DNA from: an uncultured Bacteroidota bacterium
Lineage (GTDB): Bacteria; Bacteroidota; Bacteroidia; Flavobacteriales; Flavobacteriaceae
Direction of reading: 5' to 3'
Length of the DNA stretch: 64,000 bases
Assembly: GCA_902586905.1 (NCBI GenBank)
Contig: CACIJH010000007.1
Span: 1 to 64,000, forward strand
Below the pieces are notes generated by a model. It did no database searches, was not told the origin of the DNA, and saw only the letters and a program-made list of their open reading frames with translations. Positions within the stretch are counted from its first letter, which is position 1. Each line of letters begins with the position of its first letter. The translations under genes and the position numbers were made by a program. Of this stretch, positions 1 through 9,330 are shown one piece after another.

Positions 1-135
1 CCTGCTGAGGAAACGCCTGCTGAGGAAGCAACCCCTGCAGCAGAGGAACAAAAAGAAGAAGCACCAGCTGAAGAAGCTGAAACTGCTGAACCAGCTGCTG
101 AAGAAGAAGCTGCTGATGACAGCAAATCTGAATAG
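1..135 (+). CDS. rpsP: 30S ribosomal protein S16, C-terminal tail (partial)
   Basis: Only the last 44 codons are in the window, ending in TAG. They encode a low-complexity tail rich in Ala, Glu and Pro with repeated P-A-E-E units. The S16 call rests on position: rimM follows 18 bp later, and rpsP-rimM is the usual order in Bacteroidota, where S16 often carries an acidic C-terminal extension. No S16 core domain is visible here, so the identity is inferred from context. A similar acidic Ala/Glu tail ends the L25 protein at 49517-50191. Confidence 0.75.
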   Translation, partial: PAEETPAEEATPAAEEQKEEAPAEEAETAEPAAEEEAADDSKSE

Positions 136-153
136 CAAAGACAGTATAAATTC

Positions 154-678
154 ATGCGTAAAGAAAACTGCTTCTTTTTAGGAACAGTTGTCGCCAAATA
201 CAGTTTTAAGGGCGAAGTGTTGATCAAACTCGACACAGACGAACCGCAACAATATTTATCATTAACATCTTTTCTTTTAGAACAAAAGACAGGGTTGGTA
301 CCCTACTTCACAACAGCTGTTAAGCTACATAAAACACAGCTCCTACGCGTATCGATTGAAGAGATAAATACTGAACAACAGGCCAATGAATTGATTGGCA
401 AATCAGTATACTTGCCACTCGATCAATTGCCGTCCTTGAATGACGACCAGTTTTATTTCCATGAAATCATTGGTTTTGAAATCGTTGATGCCACACTCGG
501 TTCGGTGGGAACAATTATAAATGTCAATGATGCCAATTCACAAGTATTGTTAGAGGTCGATCATATGAACAAAAAAATATTAATCCCTTTGGTCGATGAA
601 CTAATCCATAAAATCGACAAAGAAAAAAAACAGCTCCACCTATCTATTCCCGACGGTCTTCTTAACTTAGACTCCTAG
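154..678 (+). CDS. rimM: Ribosome maturation factor RimM
   Basis: The product has 174 residues, the usual RimM size. RimM binds S19 and helps mature the 30S head domain and process 16S rRNA. The N-terminal beta-barrel half begins with FLGTVVAKYSFKGEVLIKL, the RimM G-x-V...G-x-x-G-E-V pattern. The C-terminal PRC-barrel half contains FYFHEIIGFEIVD and ends with a conserved ILIPLVDELI segment. It lies 18 bp downstream of the putative rpsP stop, consistent with an rpsP-rimM operon. The start is the first ATG after the rpsP stop. Confidence 0.95.
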   Translation: MRKENCFFLGTVVAKYSFKGEVLIKLDTDEPQQYLSLTSFLLEQKTGLVPYFTTAVKLHKTQLLRVSIEEINTEQQANELIGKSVYLPLDQLPSLNDDQFYFHEIIGFEIVDATLGSVGTIINVNDANSQVLLEVDHMNKKILIPLVDELIHKIDKEKKQLHLSIPDGLLNLDS

Positions 679-681
679 AGG

Positions 682-2652
682 ATGATGAGAAAGCTGTTTT
701 TTGTTTTGATTTTTGTGACCACTAGTCATGCGCAAGATACCCTGAATCTGAAAGAGGTTGTCATCAAATCTCCTTTACTCTTGTCTGAAGAAAGTTCTCT
801 ACCATTATCGATAAACTCCTGGTCTACCAATGGGCATTTTCGTTCTATCGAACAAGAGCTCAACACTGTGCCAGGTGTGTGGCTTACAAACACGAGCAAT
901 GCAGCGCAAGATTATCGGATTGCCATACGAGGCTTTGGCTCTCGTGCTTCCTTTGGTGTGAGAGGAATTCGAATTTTGCTGGATGGCATACCCCAAACAA
1001 CCCCCGATGGTCAGAGCCAAATCGATCACTTACCATTGCATCTCATTCGACAAAGTGAGGTGGTTCGTGGTCCTGCAGGTTCTCGACACGGAAATGCTGC
1101 TGGTGGCGTACTTTCATTTTTTACGATAGACAATAACTCCGATAAGTCAAGCATCCGCATACAGCACGGCAGCTTTGGTTTGTTGAATTCAGACGCTACG
1201 ATCAATCAAAATCTATCGGATCATTCTTCCATAATTGGATCGTTGAATTATCAAAAAATGGATGGATTTCGCAACCATGCTGGCTTTGAAAACAAAAGTG
1301 CTTTTGTCAAATTCAATCTACAAAAAAACAAAGCAGCACATGCCATATCTATACTTCATTTTGACAGCCCTTATGCTTTTGACCCTGGTGGTCTTACCAT
1401 GGATGAGGTCAGTGTGAGCAGATCACAAGCACGCAAAAAAAATGAAACCTATGCAGCAGGGGAAAGCGTTCGTCAATCTCAAATGGCATGGAAATACAAA
1501 ACCCCATTTCTAGGAGGAGAACTGGAATCAACCCTTCACTATAGCCCAAGGCTCTTCGATGGGAAACTGCCATTTGAAAACGGTGGCTTGGTCAACTTAA
1601 ATCGAGACTTTTATGGTGGTACCATCCTTTATCGTTCCTCATCAGATAGTCGTTATGGTAAAGGAATTATAGGTCTTGAGTTTCAAAATCAGAGAGATCA
1701 TCGGAAACGATATGTCAATCTTTTGGGAACAAAAGGCAATCAGACAATGAATCAGATTGAGCGTTTTAATGCAGCAAGCGCATTTGGGATTTGGTCCATA
1801 TCAGTTGGGAAATCTATGTTTGATTTTGGTCTTCGATATGATAGTAATTTGGTTGCTTTGAACGATAGTTTTGAGAGTAGTGAAGAAACATATCATCGTC
1901 AATTTAGTCGTTGGTCTCCTCATATAGGTTTTTTATGGAAAATGAATCAATCGTCAACATGGTTTCTGTCGTTGGGTTCTGGGTTTGAGCTGCCTGCGCT
2001 GAGTGAACTATCAGCCAACCCTTATGGCAATGGATTTAATCCAGGTTTAAAACCGATGGTTTTTAATGGTTTGGATTTTGGGTTTAGATATAAGAAAGCC
2101 CCTTTCCGTTGGGAAGCAGTTGCCTTTTACACAACAGCAAGCAACGAATTGATTCGCTATGAGTTGGAGGACTATCCTGGTCAGAATTTTTACAGAAATC
2201 TTGGCGAATCAACTCGCTATGGAATTGAAGTGGATGCTTCGCTCTACGCTCATAAAAATCATTTGCTTCAAGCTGGTTTGTCTATCGCTTCCTATCGATT
2301 TGATGATGGGGGAACAGAAAAAACCCTTCCAGGCGTACCTTCAAGCATTGCAAACTTGGGATGGACCTACAAGAATAATGGTTGGAAAGTACTGATTGAT
2401 GGGCGTTTTGTGGGAGAGTATTTTGCAGATAATTCCAATACTGTTGGTATTGACCCTTATGGTCTTGCTCATTTGGAGATACACAAACAGTTTTATTTGG
2501 GAAGTGCTTTTGTCGAGCTTGGCTGTTCTGTCTTCAACCTAACAGACACACACTATTTTGACAATATTCGAATCAATGCATTTGGGGGTCGGTTTTACGA
2601 ACCAGCTGCTGGAAGACATCTTCTTTTTTCACTCAAAACAGTGTTTGAGTAA
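682..2652 (+). CDS. TonB-dependent outer-membrane receptor
   Basis: The product has 656 residues with a short signal peptide ending near SHAQ. The plug domain (about residues 25-150) contains IAIRGFGSRASFGVRGIRI, then an LxxxE/VVRGPAGSRHGNAAGG segment typical of ligand-gated TonB receptors. The rest is a beta-barrel ending in an aromatic residue pattern (LLFSLKTVFE). It lacks the N-terminal carboxypeptidase-like domain of SusC proteins, so it is more like a siderophore, metal or vitamin receptor. The substrate is not identifiable. It starts 3 bp after rimM and may be co-transcribed with it. It converges on the oxygenase gene with a 6-bp gap. Confidence 0.88.
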   Translation: MMRKLFFVLIFVTTSHAQDTLNLKEVVIKSPLLLSEESSLPLSINSWSTNGHFRSIEQELNTVPGVWLTNTSNAAQDYRIAIRGFGSRASFGVRGIRILLDGIPQTTPDGQSQIDHLPLHLIRQSEVVRGPAGSRHGNAAGGVLSFFTIDNNSDKSSIRIQHGSFGLLNSDATINQNLSDHSSIIGSLNYQKMDGFRNHAGFENKSAFVKFNLQKNKAAHAISILHFDSPYAFDPGGLTMDEVSVSRSQARKKNETYAAGESVRQSQMAWKYKTPFLGGELESTLHYSPRLFDGKLPFENGGLVNLNRDFYGGTILYRSSSDSRYGKGIIGLEFQNQRDHRKRYVNLLGTKGNQTMNQIERFNAASAFGIWSISVGKSMFDFGLRYDSNLVALNDSFESSEETYHRQFSRWSPHIGFLWKMNQSSTWFLSLGSGFELPALSELSANPYGNGFNPGLKPMVFNGLDFGFRYKKAPFRWEAVAFYTTASNELIRYELEDYPGQNFYRNLGESTRYGIEVDASLYAHKNHLLQAGLSIASYRFDDGGTEKTLPGVPSSIANLGWTYKNNGWKVLIDGRFVGEYFADNSNTVGIDPYGLAHLEIHKQFYLGSAFVELGCSVFNLTDTHYFDNIRINAFGGRFYEPAAGRHLLFSLKTVFE

Positions 2653-2658
2653 GACCAA

Positions 2659-3495
2659 TTATTTTTTCTTCTTTTTGTACACGTGTGGGTTTTCTATCAC
2701 TCCTTTTTTAAATAATTTTCGCAATCCCATTCGCAGTGTAGAATCTATTTTTAAGATTTCATTTTTAATTCTTTGATGTGGCCAACCCCTGAAAGTTGTG
2801 ACATGAAATCGATCCGTTTCACGAAGTGGATCTGGTGAGAAGTAATAGTTGGAAACACAGTTTCTTGCTTGATCTACCTGCACAGGACGAACAGCATGCC
2901 ATGACCCTTGATGGGTCGCCATTACAACAAGGCGGTTGAATTTTGAAGGAATTACAATTGGTTCTCCTTTCAAGCCATCAGGCCAAAGCTCCAAATCGCC
3001 CCCATAGTGGTCTTTCCAATTTGGGTTGACGTAATAAAGCAAGTTTAAAACACGCCAACGATTGCGATCTTTATCATGGGAGTTGTCAAGATGTGGGTTT
3101 AAAAACTGTCCTTTTTCCATTGTTGAAATTCCACCTGCGTAAAGATTTGTATCTGGCTCTAGCTTATCAATCCCACAGATGGACTGGATAAGTGAAACAA
3201 CATCGGCATCCTGAAAGGCATAGATCGCTTGCTCTAACAAAGGATCATGCTGATCCATTTGTGCTGCGATATGCTTGTGCTCGCGTAAACTTTTATTGCG
3301 TTTCATCTCGACTGGAAGTGGAAAAGCACGATGAATCTCTTTGACGATATCGATGGGTAGTAAATCATCTACAAAAAAATAGCCTATTCCACTTTTTGTT
3401 GCATCATACTGTTGTTTGGCTTGTTGCTGTTGTTGCTTAAGCTGTGATAAAACAAGTACTGCAAGAGATTTTTTGGTATGCATTACGTTAGCCAT
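2659..3495 (-). CDS. 2OG-Fe(II) oxygenase (prolyl-4-hydroxylase-like)
   Basis: The product has 278 residues and is probably a cytoplasmic 2-oxoglutarate/iron-dependent dioxygenase. The iron-binding H-x-D is visible in FLNPHLDNSH (His135, Asp137). A distal His occurs in THQGSWHAV (His195 or His200), and Arg211 may bind 2-oxoglutarate. The segment NLLYYVNPNWKDHYGGDLEL is typical of the P4Hc/2OG-FeII_Oxy_3 fold. An N-terminal stretch of seven Gln within ten residues is probably coiled. The substrate is unknown; in this family it can be a protein, a glycan or a small molecule. No hairpin is visible in the 6-bp gap to the convergent receptor gene. Confidence 0.82.
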   Translation of the reverse strand: MANVMHTKKSLAVLVLSQLKQQQQQAKQQYDATKSGIGYFFVDDLLPIDIVKEIHRAFPLPVEMKRNKSLREHKHIAAQMDQHDPLLEQAIYAFQDADVVSLIQSICGIDKLEPDTNLYAGGISTMEKGQFLNPHLDNSHDKDRNRWRVLNLLYYVNPNWKDHYGGDLELWPDGLKGEPIVIPSKFNRLVVMATHQGSWHAVRPVQVDQARNCVSNYYFSPDPLRETDRFHVTTFRGWPHQRIKNEILKIDSTLRMGLRKLFKKGVIENPHVYKKKKK

Positions 3496-3721
3496 GATTA
3501 GGTGTTCGTTTCAGATGGAAAGTCGATTTGTAAATTTCTTAAAATTATGGAATAAAACAAACAATAAAAAACCCTTAAAAAATGAAGGTTTTCAAGTACG
3601 TCTAATTACCCTATTTTCGAAACCAACAATTGATTTTTTGAACAAACTAAATGATTAGTTTATAAATAGTTTATCGATTTTGGTTATGTGATTACTAAAA
3701 CTTGAAATAAGATATATTTTC

Positions 3722-4390
3722 TTATTTGCGCAAATCAGATATTATTTGAAGTGCATGTTTAGTCTGCTCTTTTATTTTATCATAATCAAACGACCCATCT
3801 GTCTGTTTTGCCATCAGCTTAGAGCCCATGCCTACGCAAGTAACTCCTGCATCAAACCATCCCTTGAGGTTTTCTTCTGTTGGCGATACGCCTCCAGTAG
3901 GCATAATACTGGTCCATGGTTGTGGAGCTAGTACCCCTTTTACAAAGCCAGGTCCATAGGTGCTTCCTGGAAATAGCTTGACAATTTCTGCACCTAACTC
4001 TTCCGCCTTAGCAATCTCGGTTAGTGAACCACAACCTGGTGACCACAATACTTTTCTGCGATTGCACACCGTGGCAATATCTTCTCTTAGTACGGGTGTT
4101 ACCACAAAGTTTGCCCCATTTAGCATATAGGCCGATGCAGCCCCTGCGTCTGTTACAGAGCCTACGCCCATAATCATCCCAGGGAGTTCTTTGATGGCGT
4201 ATTTGGTGAGTTCTGTAAATACTTCAAGAGCAAAGTCACCTCGGTTGGTAAACTCCATAAGTCGTGCGCCGCCGTCATAGCAGGATTTGAGTACCTTTTT
4301 TGCTACTGCTACATCGCTGTGGAAGAAAAGCGGTACCATACCACTTTCTCTCATTGTTTGTGCTACTTCTATTCTTGTAAATTGTGCCAT
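3722..4390 (-). CDS. kdgA: 2-keto-3-deoxy-6-phosphogluconate (KDPG) aldolase
   Basis: The product has 222 residues, the usual Eda/KdgA length. It cleaves KDPG to pyruvate and glyceraldehyde-3-phosphate, the last step of uronate breakdown. The Schiff-base lysine is in EIVKLFPG (Lys138), and a catalytic Glu is in LMEFTNRG (Glu46). GVGSVT and a C-terminal PTGGV segment that binds phosphate are also visible. It is the last gene of a minus-strand operon, MFS transporter - SDR reductase - kdgK - kdgA, with a 16-bp gap to kdgK. No other KDPG aldolase is seen in the window. Confidence 0.95.
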   Translation of the reverse strand: MAQFTRIEVAQTMRESGMVPLFFHSDVAVAKKVLKSCYDGGARLMEFTNRGDFALEVFTELTKYAIKELPGMIMGVGSVTDAGAASAYMLNGANFVVTPVLREDIATVCNRRKVLWSPGCGSLTEIAKAEELGAEIVKLFPGSTYGPGFVKGVLAPQPWTSIMPTGGVSPTEENLKGWFDAGVTCVGMGSKLMAKQTDGSFDYDKIKEQTKHALQIISDLRK

Positions 4391-4406
4391 TGAGCAAATG
4401 TAATGT

Positions 4407-5453
4407 TTATCGGGCTACACGTCCTGATGCGTCGCCACCCATGAGTTTTTCTACTTCGGCTACGGTTACTAAGTTGGCATCGCCTTTTATGGTGTGTTTA
4501 AGGCATGACGCCGCAACAGCAAAGTCTAGTGCATGTTGGTCGTTGTCTGGATATTTTAGTAATCCATAAATAAGTCCACCCATAAACGAGTCTCCACCTC
4601 CTACACGATCTACAATATCTGTGATTTGATATTGGGTAGTGTCATACATGGTCTTCCCATCATATAACACGCCAGCCCATGTATTGTGTGAAGCTGAAAT
4701 CGAACCTCTAAGGGTTGTTATCACTTTTTTAGCCTTTGGGAACTTCTCCATCATCTGTTTACACACAGATAAAAAGGCTTCGGCCTTTACATCATGCCCT
4801 TGGGTTTGTACACTTATTCCCTCAGGCTTGATACCAAAGTGCATTTCAGCATCTTCTTCGTTGCCGAGTACAATGTCGCAATACGATGTAAGTTCAGTCA
4901 TGATTTTCTCGCGATGCGCATCATCACAATATTTCCAAAGCTTGGCTCTGTAGTTTAGGTCTGTTGAAATCGTAATGCCTTTATTACTGGCGATCTTTAC
5001 TGCTTCTAGGCATGCATCTGCTGCCGATTGTGAAATAGCTGGGGTAATCCCCGTCCAGTGGAACCATTCCACGCCCTCAAAGGCTTTGTCCCAATCCAGC
5101 ATACCAGGCTCAATCTCAGACATGGCCGAGTGGGCTCTGTCATAAACCACTTTACTGCCTCGACTGACAGCCCCTGTCTCAAGGAAGTAAATCCCCAAAC
5201 GGTCACCACCACGAAGCATAAAATCGGTCTCCACACCTCGTTTGCGCATTTCCATAAGTGCGCATTCTCCTATGTCATTATTGGGAATACGGGAGACAAA
5301 GCGAACAGGAACGCCATAGTTGGCAAGGGACACTGCTACATTGGACTCGCCACCTCCATATATAACATCGAAAGAATTTGTTTGTGAAAAGCGCAAATAG
5401 CCCGGAGGCGCTAAGCGCAACATGATCTCACCAAAGGTAACTACTTTTTTCAT
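4407..5453 (-). CDS. kdgK: 2-keto-3-deoxygluconate (KDG) kinase
   Basis: The product has 348 residues of the PfkB/ribokinase family. It phosphorylates KDG to KDPG. The N-terminal signature YGGGESNVAVSLANYG binds the sugar. The C-terminal signature DIVDRVGGGDSFMGGLIYG carries the catalytic Asp; it has GGGD in place of the more common GAGD. It sits between the SDR reductase (23-bp gap) and kdgA (16-bp gap). All three uronate routes encoded in the window yield its substrate. Confidence 0.95.
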   Translation of the reverse strand: MKKVVTFGEIMLRLAPPGYLRFSQTNSFDVIYGGGESNVAVSLANYGVPVRFVSRIPNNDIGECALMEMRKRGVETDFMLRGGDRLGIYFLETGAVSRGSKVVYDRAHSAMSEIEPGMLDWDKAFEGVEWFHWTGITPAISQSAADACLEAVKIASNKGITISTDLNYRAKLWKYCDDAHREKIMTELTSYCDIVLGNEEDAEMHFGIKPEGISVQTQGHDVKAEAFLSVCKQMMEKFPKAKKVITTLRGSISASHNTWAGVLYDGKTMYDTTQYQITDIVDRVGGGDSFMGGLIYGLLKYPDNDQHALDFAVAASCLKHTIKGDANLVTVAEVEKLMGGDASGRVAR

Positions 5454-5476
5454 TGATTTGTTTTAGTTTGTTTTGA

Positions 5477-6250
5477 TTAAATACCTAGTGCTTGCCCACC
5501 ACCAATTTGAACCGTTTCAGCTGTCATAAATGAAGCGTCATCACTTGCCAAAAAAGACACTACCGCTGCAACTTCATCTGGTTGTCCCAAACGTCCTAGC
5601 ATAATATTATTTTTCCATGATGCAAATACTTCTGGTTTGGTGGACTTGATTTGGGCATGAAAAGGTGTGTCGATTGTACCAGGTGATACTGCATTAACAC
5701 GAATGTTATACTCTGCTAAATCTTTGGCCAAAGCTCTGGTTATGGCATGTACAGCAGCTTTTGATGTGCCATAAATTCCGGCACCAGGACCACCAGCATT
5801 CCAACCTGCGTTTGATGTGTAGTTAATGATTGTTGCATTTTTTCCTTTCTTCAAATATGGAATAGCTGCTCTAGAAACAAAGAAAGTTGAGTCCAAATTT
5901 AAAGCCATTACAAAGCGATAAAAATCAGTTGTCATTTCTTCAAATCTTGAACGACCACCAAGACCACCAGCATTATTGACGACAACATCAATTTTGCCAT
6001 ACTTCTCTCCAATTTGTTTGACATTTTGATTTACAGCTTCTTCATTCGTAACATCAAAGCCAAAATACTCAGCAGTAATTCCCTCAGATTTGAGCATTGC
6101 TACTTTTTCAGCACCCGCATCGTCGTCAATACCATTTAATACAACAGTATAACCATCTTTTCCCAGTCGTTTTGCAACTTCAAAGCCGATACCACTGGTT
6201 GCTCCTGTTATCACTGCAATTCTATTTTCTTGTGAACTCATTATATTCAT
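5477..6250 (-). CDS. dehR: SDR oxidoreductase, probable DEH reductase
   Basis: The product has 257 residues, a classical short-chain dehydrogenase/reductase. The nucleotide-binding motif TGATSGIG is near residue 16, NNAGG follows, and the active-site motif YGTSK is present. In flavobacterial alginate loci the SDR next to kdgK, kdgA and the MFS transporter reduces 4-deoxy-L-erythro-5-hexoseulose uronate (DEH) to KDG. The function is inferred from this order, because SDR sequence alone does not give substrate. A second in-frame ATG three codons in (at 6241) is an equally good start. It follows the MFS gene by 7 bp. Confidence 0.85.
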   Translation of the reverse strand: MNIMSSQENRIAVITGATSGIGFEVAKRLGKDGYTVVLNGIDDDAGAEKVAMLKSEGITAEYFGFDVTNEEAVNQNVKQIGEKYGKIDVVVNNAGGLGGRSRFEEMTTDFYRFVMALNLDSTFFVSRAAIPYLKKGKNATIINYTSNAGWNAGGPGAGIYGTSKAAVHAITRALAKDLAEYNIRVNAVSPGTIDTPFHAQIKSTKPEVFASWKNNIMLGRLGQPDEVAAVVSFLASDDASFMTAETVQIGGGQALGI

Positions 6251-6257
6251 TTAATAT

Positions 6258-7556
6258 TTATACTTTCTTTTTTAATGGTTCGATTTGAGGACATAAAACC
6301 CATATACTTACAATGGCTGTCAGTGCTAAAGCGGCTCCAATAATAAATGCTGGATAGTAGTTGCCCCCTGTAGTTAACCATGGAACCAAAGAAGTTAAAC
6401 CAACCGCTGCTAATTTTGCTGCCATACCTGAAAAACCTGCTAATGTTCCGACTGTTTTTCCACTAAACATATCGCTTGGTAAGGTTTGTACATTTCCAAT
6501 GGCTGTTTGAAAACCAAATAAAATCACAGCCATGATCATTACTGCATTAACAGGTGACCCAGGATTAGACATTGCCAAAAGAGATGGAAGCATGATGAAA
6601 CACCCCAACGCGATGACAAATTTTCGAGTATGGTTTGTCGACCATCCTCGTTTCATAAGATTTTGTGCAAGAAGCCCACCAAACCATGCTCCAACCATAG
6701 CTCCTACATAAGGAACCCATCCATAAATCCCAATACCTTTGACGTCCATCCCATATACTTCTGATAAGTAAATCGGTATCCAGAATACAAATAACCACCA
6801 AATTGGATCGATAGCTGCTGAGGATATGATAACCCCCCAACTTTGTTTATGAGATAACAATTCTTTTGTCGTTGGGGCATATTCGTTGTCATTATCTTCC
6901 TCTGCGCTGGATTGTGATTTTTGACCTGACAATATGTAATCCTTCTCTTGGTCAGTTAGCCATGGGTGTCGCTTGGGAGGAGCTTTCATCAGATACATCC
7001 ATGGAATTAACCACAGCAGTCCAATTAGACCAACCAAAACAAAGATGTATTGCCATTTAAAAATCAAAGCAAGACCTGCTATCACAGGATAGGCTACAAT
7101 TCCACCTATCGAGGCACCTGAGTTAAATAGCCCTTGAGCAAAGGCACGTTCTTTTGTGGGAAACCACTCTGCATTGGCTTTGGTAGCACCAGGCCAGTTT
7201 CCTGCTTCGGCAACCCCTAGTATCGATCGAAAAACAGCAAAGCTTGCAAACCCTTTAGCTAATGCGTGTAAGGCTGTTGCAATTGACCAAATTCCTATAG
7301 AAAGGGCAAAGCCAATACGAGTACCTACCCAATCAAAAATCTTTCCAAAGATGGCCTGTCCAAAAGCGTATGAAAACACAAAAATGACAGAGATCCATGC
7401 ATAGATTTCTTTGCGTTCATCAACAGATTTATCTGGGAAAAGTTCAGGAGCAATCTCTGGCCACAAGACACTCAAAGACTGTCGATCGATATAATTTATT
7501 ACTGTCGCTAAAGCAATTAAGGCAATTACCCACCAGCGTAAACCTTTTATTTTCAT
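6258..7556 (-). CDS. MFS transporter, hexuronate family (ExuT-like)
   Basis: The product has 432 residues from the chosen ATG at 7556, giving MKIKGLRWWV followed directly by the first membrane segment. An upstream in-frame ATG at 7583 would add nine residues. About 12 membrane segments are visible. NYIDRQSLSVLWPEI and GNWPGATKANAEWFP are typical of the hexuronate/anion:cation symporter branch. It probably carries unsaturated or keto uronate monomers across the inner membrane. It is the first gene of the operon with the SDR, kdgK and kdgA. Confidence 0.9.
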   Translation of the reverse strand: MKIKGLRWWVIALIALATVINYIDRQSLSVLWPEIAPELFPDKSVDERKEIYAWISVIFVFSYAFGQAIFGKIFDWVGTRIGFALSIGIWSIATALHALAKGFASFAVFRSILGVAEAGNWPGATKANAEWFPTKERAFAQGLFNSGASIGGIVAYPVIAGLALIFKWQYIFVLVGLIGLLWLIPWMYLMKAPPKRHPWLTDQEKDYILSGQKSQSSAEEDNDNEYAPTTKELLSHKQSWGVIISSAAIDPIWWLFVFWIPIYLSEVYGMDVKGIGIYGWVPYVGAMVGAWFGGLLAQNLMKRGWSTNHTRKFVIALGCFIMLPSLLAMSNPGSPVNAVMIMAVILFGFQTAIGNVQTLPSDMFSGKTVGTLAGFSGMAAKLAAVGLTSLVPWLTTGGNYYPAFIIGAALALTAIVSIWVLCPQIEPLKKKV

Positions 7557-7646
7557 AATCAAAATGTTGTGAGAAAAATGCAAACAAGCTAATGTGCGTT
7601 ATCTTGTTTTGCTATTCAATTATTTCCCTCTTTAATAATCTGTTTT

Positions 7647-8348
7647 TTAGGTTTTATAACAGTATTGATATAAAACGCTAAAATGATCTTTTATCATCAA
7701 TTCAGCCTGATCAGGGTCCTTTGTTCGAATCGCCTCTACAATCGCTTCATGTTCTTTTATCGCACTAAGTGCCATGTCACTTTTACAAACGTGATATTTT
7801 TCAAAGTCAGTGATAATTTGGGGTGTTATCGACAACATCAATTGGTTTAGAGATGGATTGTGACTGGCTTGCGCAATTGCCAAATGAAACAATAGGTCTT
7901 CCTCTACAGACTCCTTACCCGAAAGAGTTTTGGTTCGATAATCTTCAAGTGCTTGCTCGATACGTTCTAAATCTTCAGCTGTGTGACGTATTGCAGCAAA
8001 ACGAACAGATTTTATTTCAAGAAAAATTCTTGTTTCAACCAAAGATTTAAAATCGGGGTCAGGTAGGTTCAGAATCTGGTCAATCATACCATTCAAAGCC
8101 GTTCGTCCTAAGTTTGAAATAAAAGTTCCGCTTTGTGGCATCGATTTTAACAAGCCATAAGACTCTAATTTTTGTATCGCATTTCGAATACTTCCTCTAG
8201 TAACATCTATTCTTTCAGCAAGTAGTCGTTCTGAGGGAAGTTTTTCGCCAGGCTCTAAATTCTTTGTATTAATAAGAGTTTTGATCTCAGAAATAATCAT
8301 TTTTTCCTTTGACTCAAGACCATTAACTACCTTAACATTTGTTTTCAT
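7647..8348 (-). CDS. GntR-family (FadR-type) transcriptional regulator
   Basis: The product has 233 residues. An N-terminal winged HTH (about residues 15-80) contains EKLPSERLLAERIDVTRGSIR and a GTFI wing. A C-terminal FCD ligand domain contains LVETRIFLEIKSVRFAA and ends in a helical segment with the family's metal/acid-binding His residues. The gene lies between the MFS-kdgA operon and the PL7 genes. The perfect palindrome CTGGTTAACCAG at 8357-8368 is in its leader, and the same core occurs in the double-PL7 and susC promoters. It is therefore likely an autoregulated repressor responding to a uronate intermediate. The ligand is inferred. Confidence 0.92.
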   Translation of the reverse strand: MKTNVKVVNGLESKEKMIISEIKTLINTKNLEPGEKLPSERLLAERIDVTRGSIRNAIQKLESYGLLKSMPQSGTFISNLGRTALNGMIDQILNLPDPDFKSLVETRIFLEIKSVRFAAIRHTAEDLERIEQALEDYRTKTLSGKESVEEDLLFHLAIAQASHNPSLNQLMLSITPQIITDFEKYHVCKSDMALSAIKEHEAIVEAIRTKDPDQAELMIKDHFSVLYQYCYKT

Positions 8349-8356
8349 AAAATAGA

Positions 8357-8368
8357 CTGGTTAACCAG
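8357..8368 (-). promoter_or_regulatory. GntR operator in the regulator's own leader
   Basis: The perfect 12-bp palindrome CTGGTTAACCAG lies 8 bp upstream of the GntR start codon. On the minus strand it is overlapped by TAAATCTG (8366-8373), a near-match to the Bacteroidota -7 box TAnnTTTG. The core GGTTAACC recurs at 11903-11910 and 41841-41848 in the same position relative to a -7 box. Binding by the GntR protein is inferred. Confidence 0.65.
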
Positions 8369-8412
8369 ATTTACATCAGTAAATTTAAAAAAAATATTAA
8401 TACTTAACTGTT

Positions 8413-9324
8413 TCAATGAATTACTTTTAATGAATAATATTTTACTCTCGCAAAGGCATTTTCATTTATTGTCCCTAAATAATTACCAGCTTTAAAATAA
8501 TTTTCAAATATGCCCCATTTTTCAATACTGTTTCCTGTATAGGTTTTGGTTTCGTTATCGTTTAAAACAACCTCCATCAATCCATCACCTGCACGAATCT
8601 CCAAGGTGAAAGGTTCATATCCAACGTAAGTTGGAAATGTATAACCACTGTCATTGTCCCATGCATCTGTATGCAATATTTCTGGTACTTCAGCATTGGG
8701 ATTTTTTAATTCTTTGCTGTTTAAACGGACATAGCCATTTACCCATGATATTTTCATAATTGGGGGTGCGTTATTGTCATCTTCCCCAATCAAGTCTCGT
8801 TGCTCGTCTGTGAGCCTTCCATGAATTTGCATGACGATTGTGCGATGTGGATTGCCATTACTGTCTGAAGAAATTTCATCCATCCTCAATCTACCTTTTA
8901 TTGTGCCACCTTGAGAAAAGGTCCAGTTTGTATCATTGGAACCTGAAACCATTTGTTCACGAAGTTCAGTTCTAGAGTATTTGGAATTGGGGGTGCTAGA
9001 ACCTGGTTTTGTAAAAAAAACAAGTGCCCCTTCAATTGAGTCATTGTACATGTAGGGTTTTAATACATCATTGGTTGCATAATCAAGAATTTCGGGGGGT
9101 CCTACAGAAGTTGGATTACCAATCGGCAAAGTCACTTTCCAATTTGTTAAATCAATATCTGGAAGCGAATAAGACGTATTCGTTTCTGAATCATCAGAAT
9201 TTTCATTTGCACCATCTGCACCATATATAGCAAAGTCAAAACCCTTTTTATTTTCACTACAACTAAAAAATTGTAGCGACAAAAAGACTACGGAACAAAG
9301 AATGTAATATTTTCTCAATTTCAT
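8413..9324 (-). CDS. Alginate lyase, family PL7 (lipoprotein)
   Basis: The product has 303 residues. A lipoprotein signal ends at Cys22, followed by an acidic linker (residues 35-50) and an alginate_lyase2 jelly-roll domain. The three PL7 motifs are intact: SRTELREQM (Arg118, Glu120), MQIHG (Gln166, His168) and NYFKAGNY (Tyr276, Tyr282). Gln, His, Arg and the second Tyr are the catalytic set in the family. A QIH rather than QVH motif has been linked to cleavage at guluronate-containing linkages, so polyG or polyMG preference is possible. It is probably on the cell surface or facing the periplasm. It lies downstream of a PL7 remnant and kdgF in the same orientation. Confidence 0.93.
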   Translation of the reverse strand: MKLRKYYILCSVVFLSLQFFSCSENKKGFDFAIYGADGANENSDDSETNTSYSLPDIDLTNWKVTLPIGNPTSVGPPEILDYATNDVLKPYMYNDSIEGALVFFTKPGSSTPNSKYSRTELREQMVSGSNDTNWTFSQGGTIKGRLRMDEISSDSNGNPHRTIVMQIHGRLTDEQRDLIGEDDNNAPPIMKISWVNGYVRLNSKELKNPNAEVPEILHTDAWDNDSGYTFPTYVGYEPFTLEIRAGDGLMEVVLNDNETKTYTGNSIEKWGIFENYFKAGNYLGTINENAFARVKYYSLKVIH

Positions 9325-9330
9325 AAGATT

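Noticed and set aside
3700-3728. AT-rich inverted repeat around the kdgA stop as a terminator
   Set aside because: The stem is almost all A and T with no GC core, so it is too weak to call.
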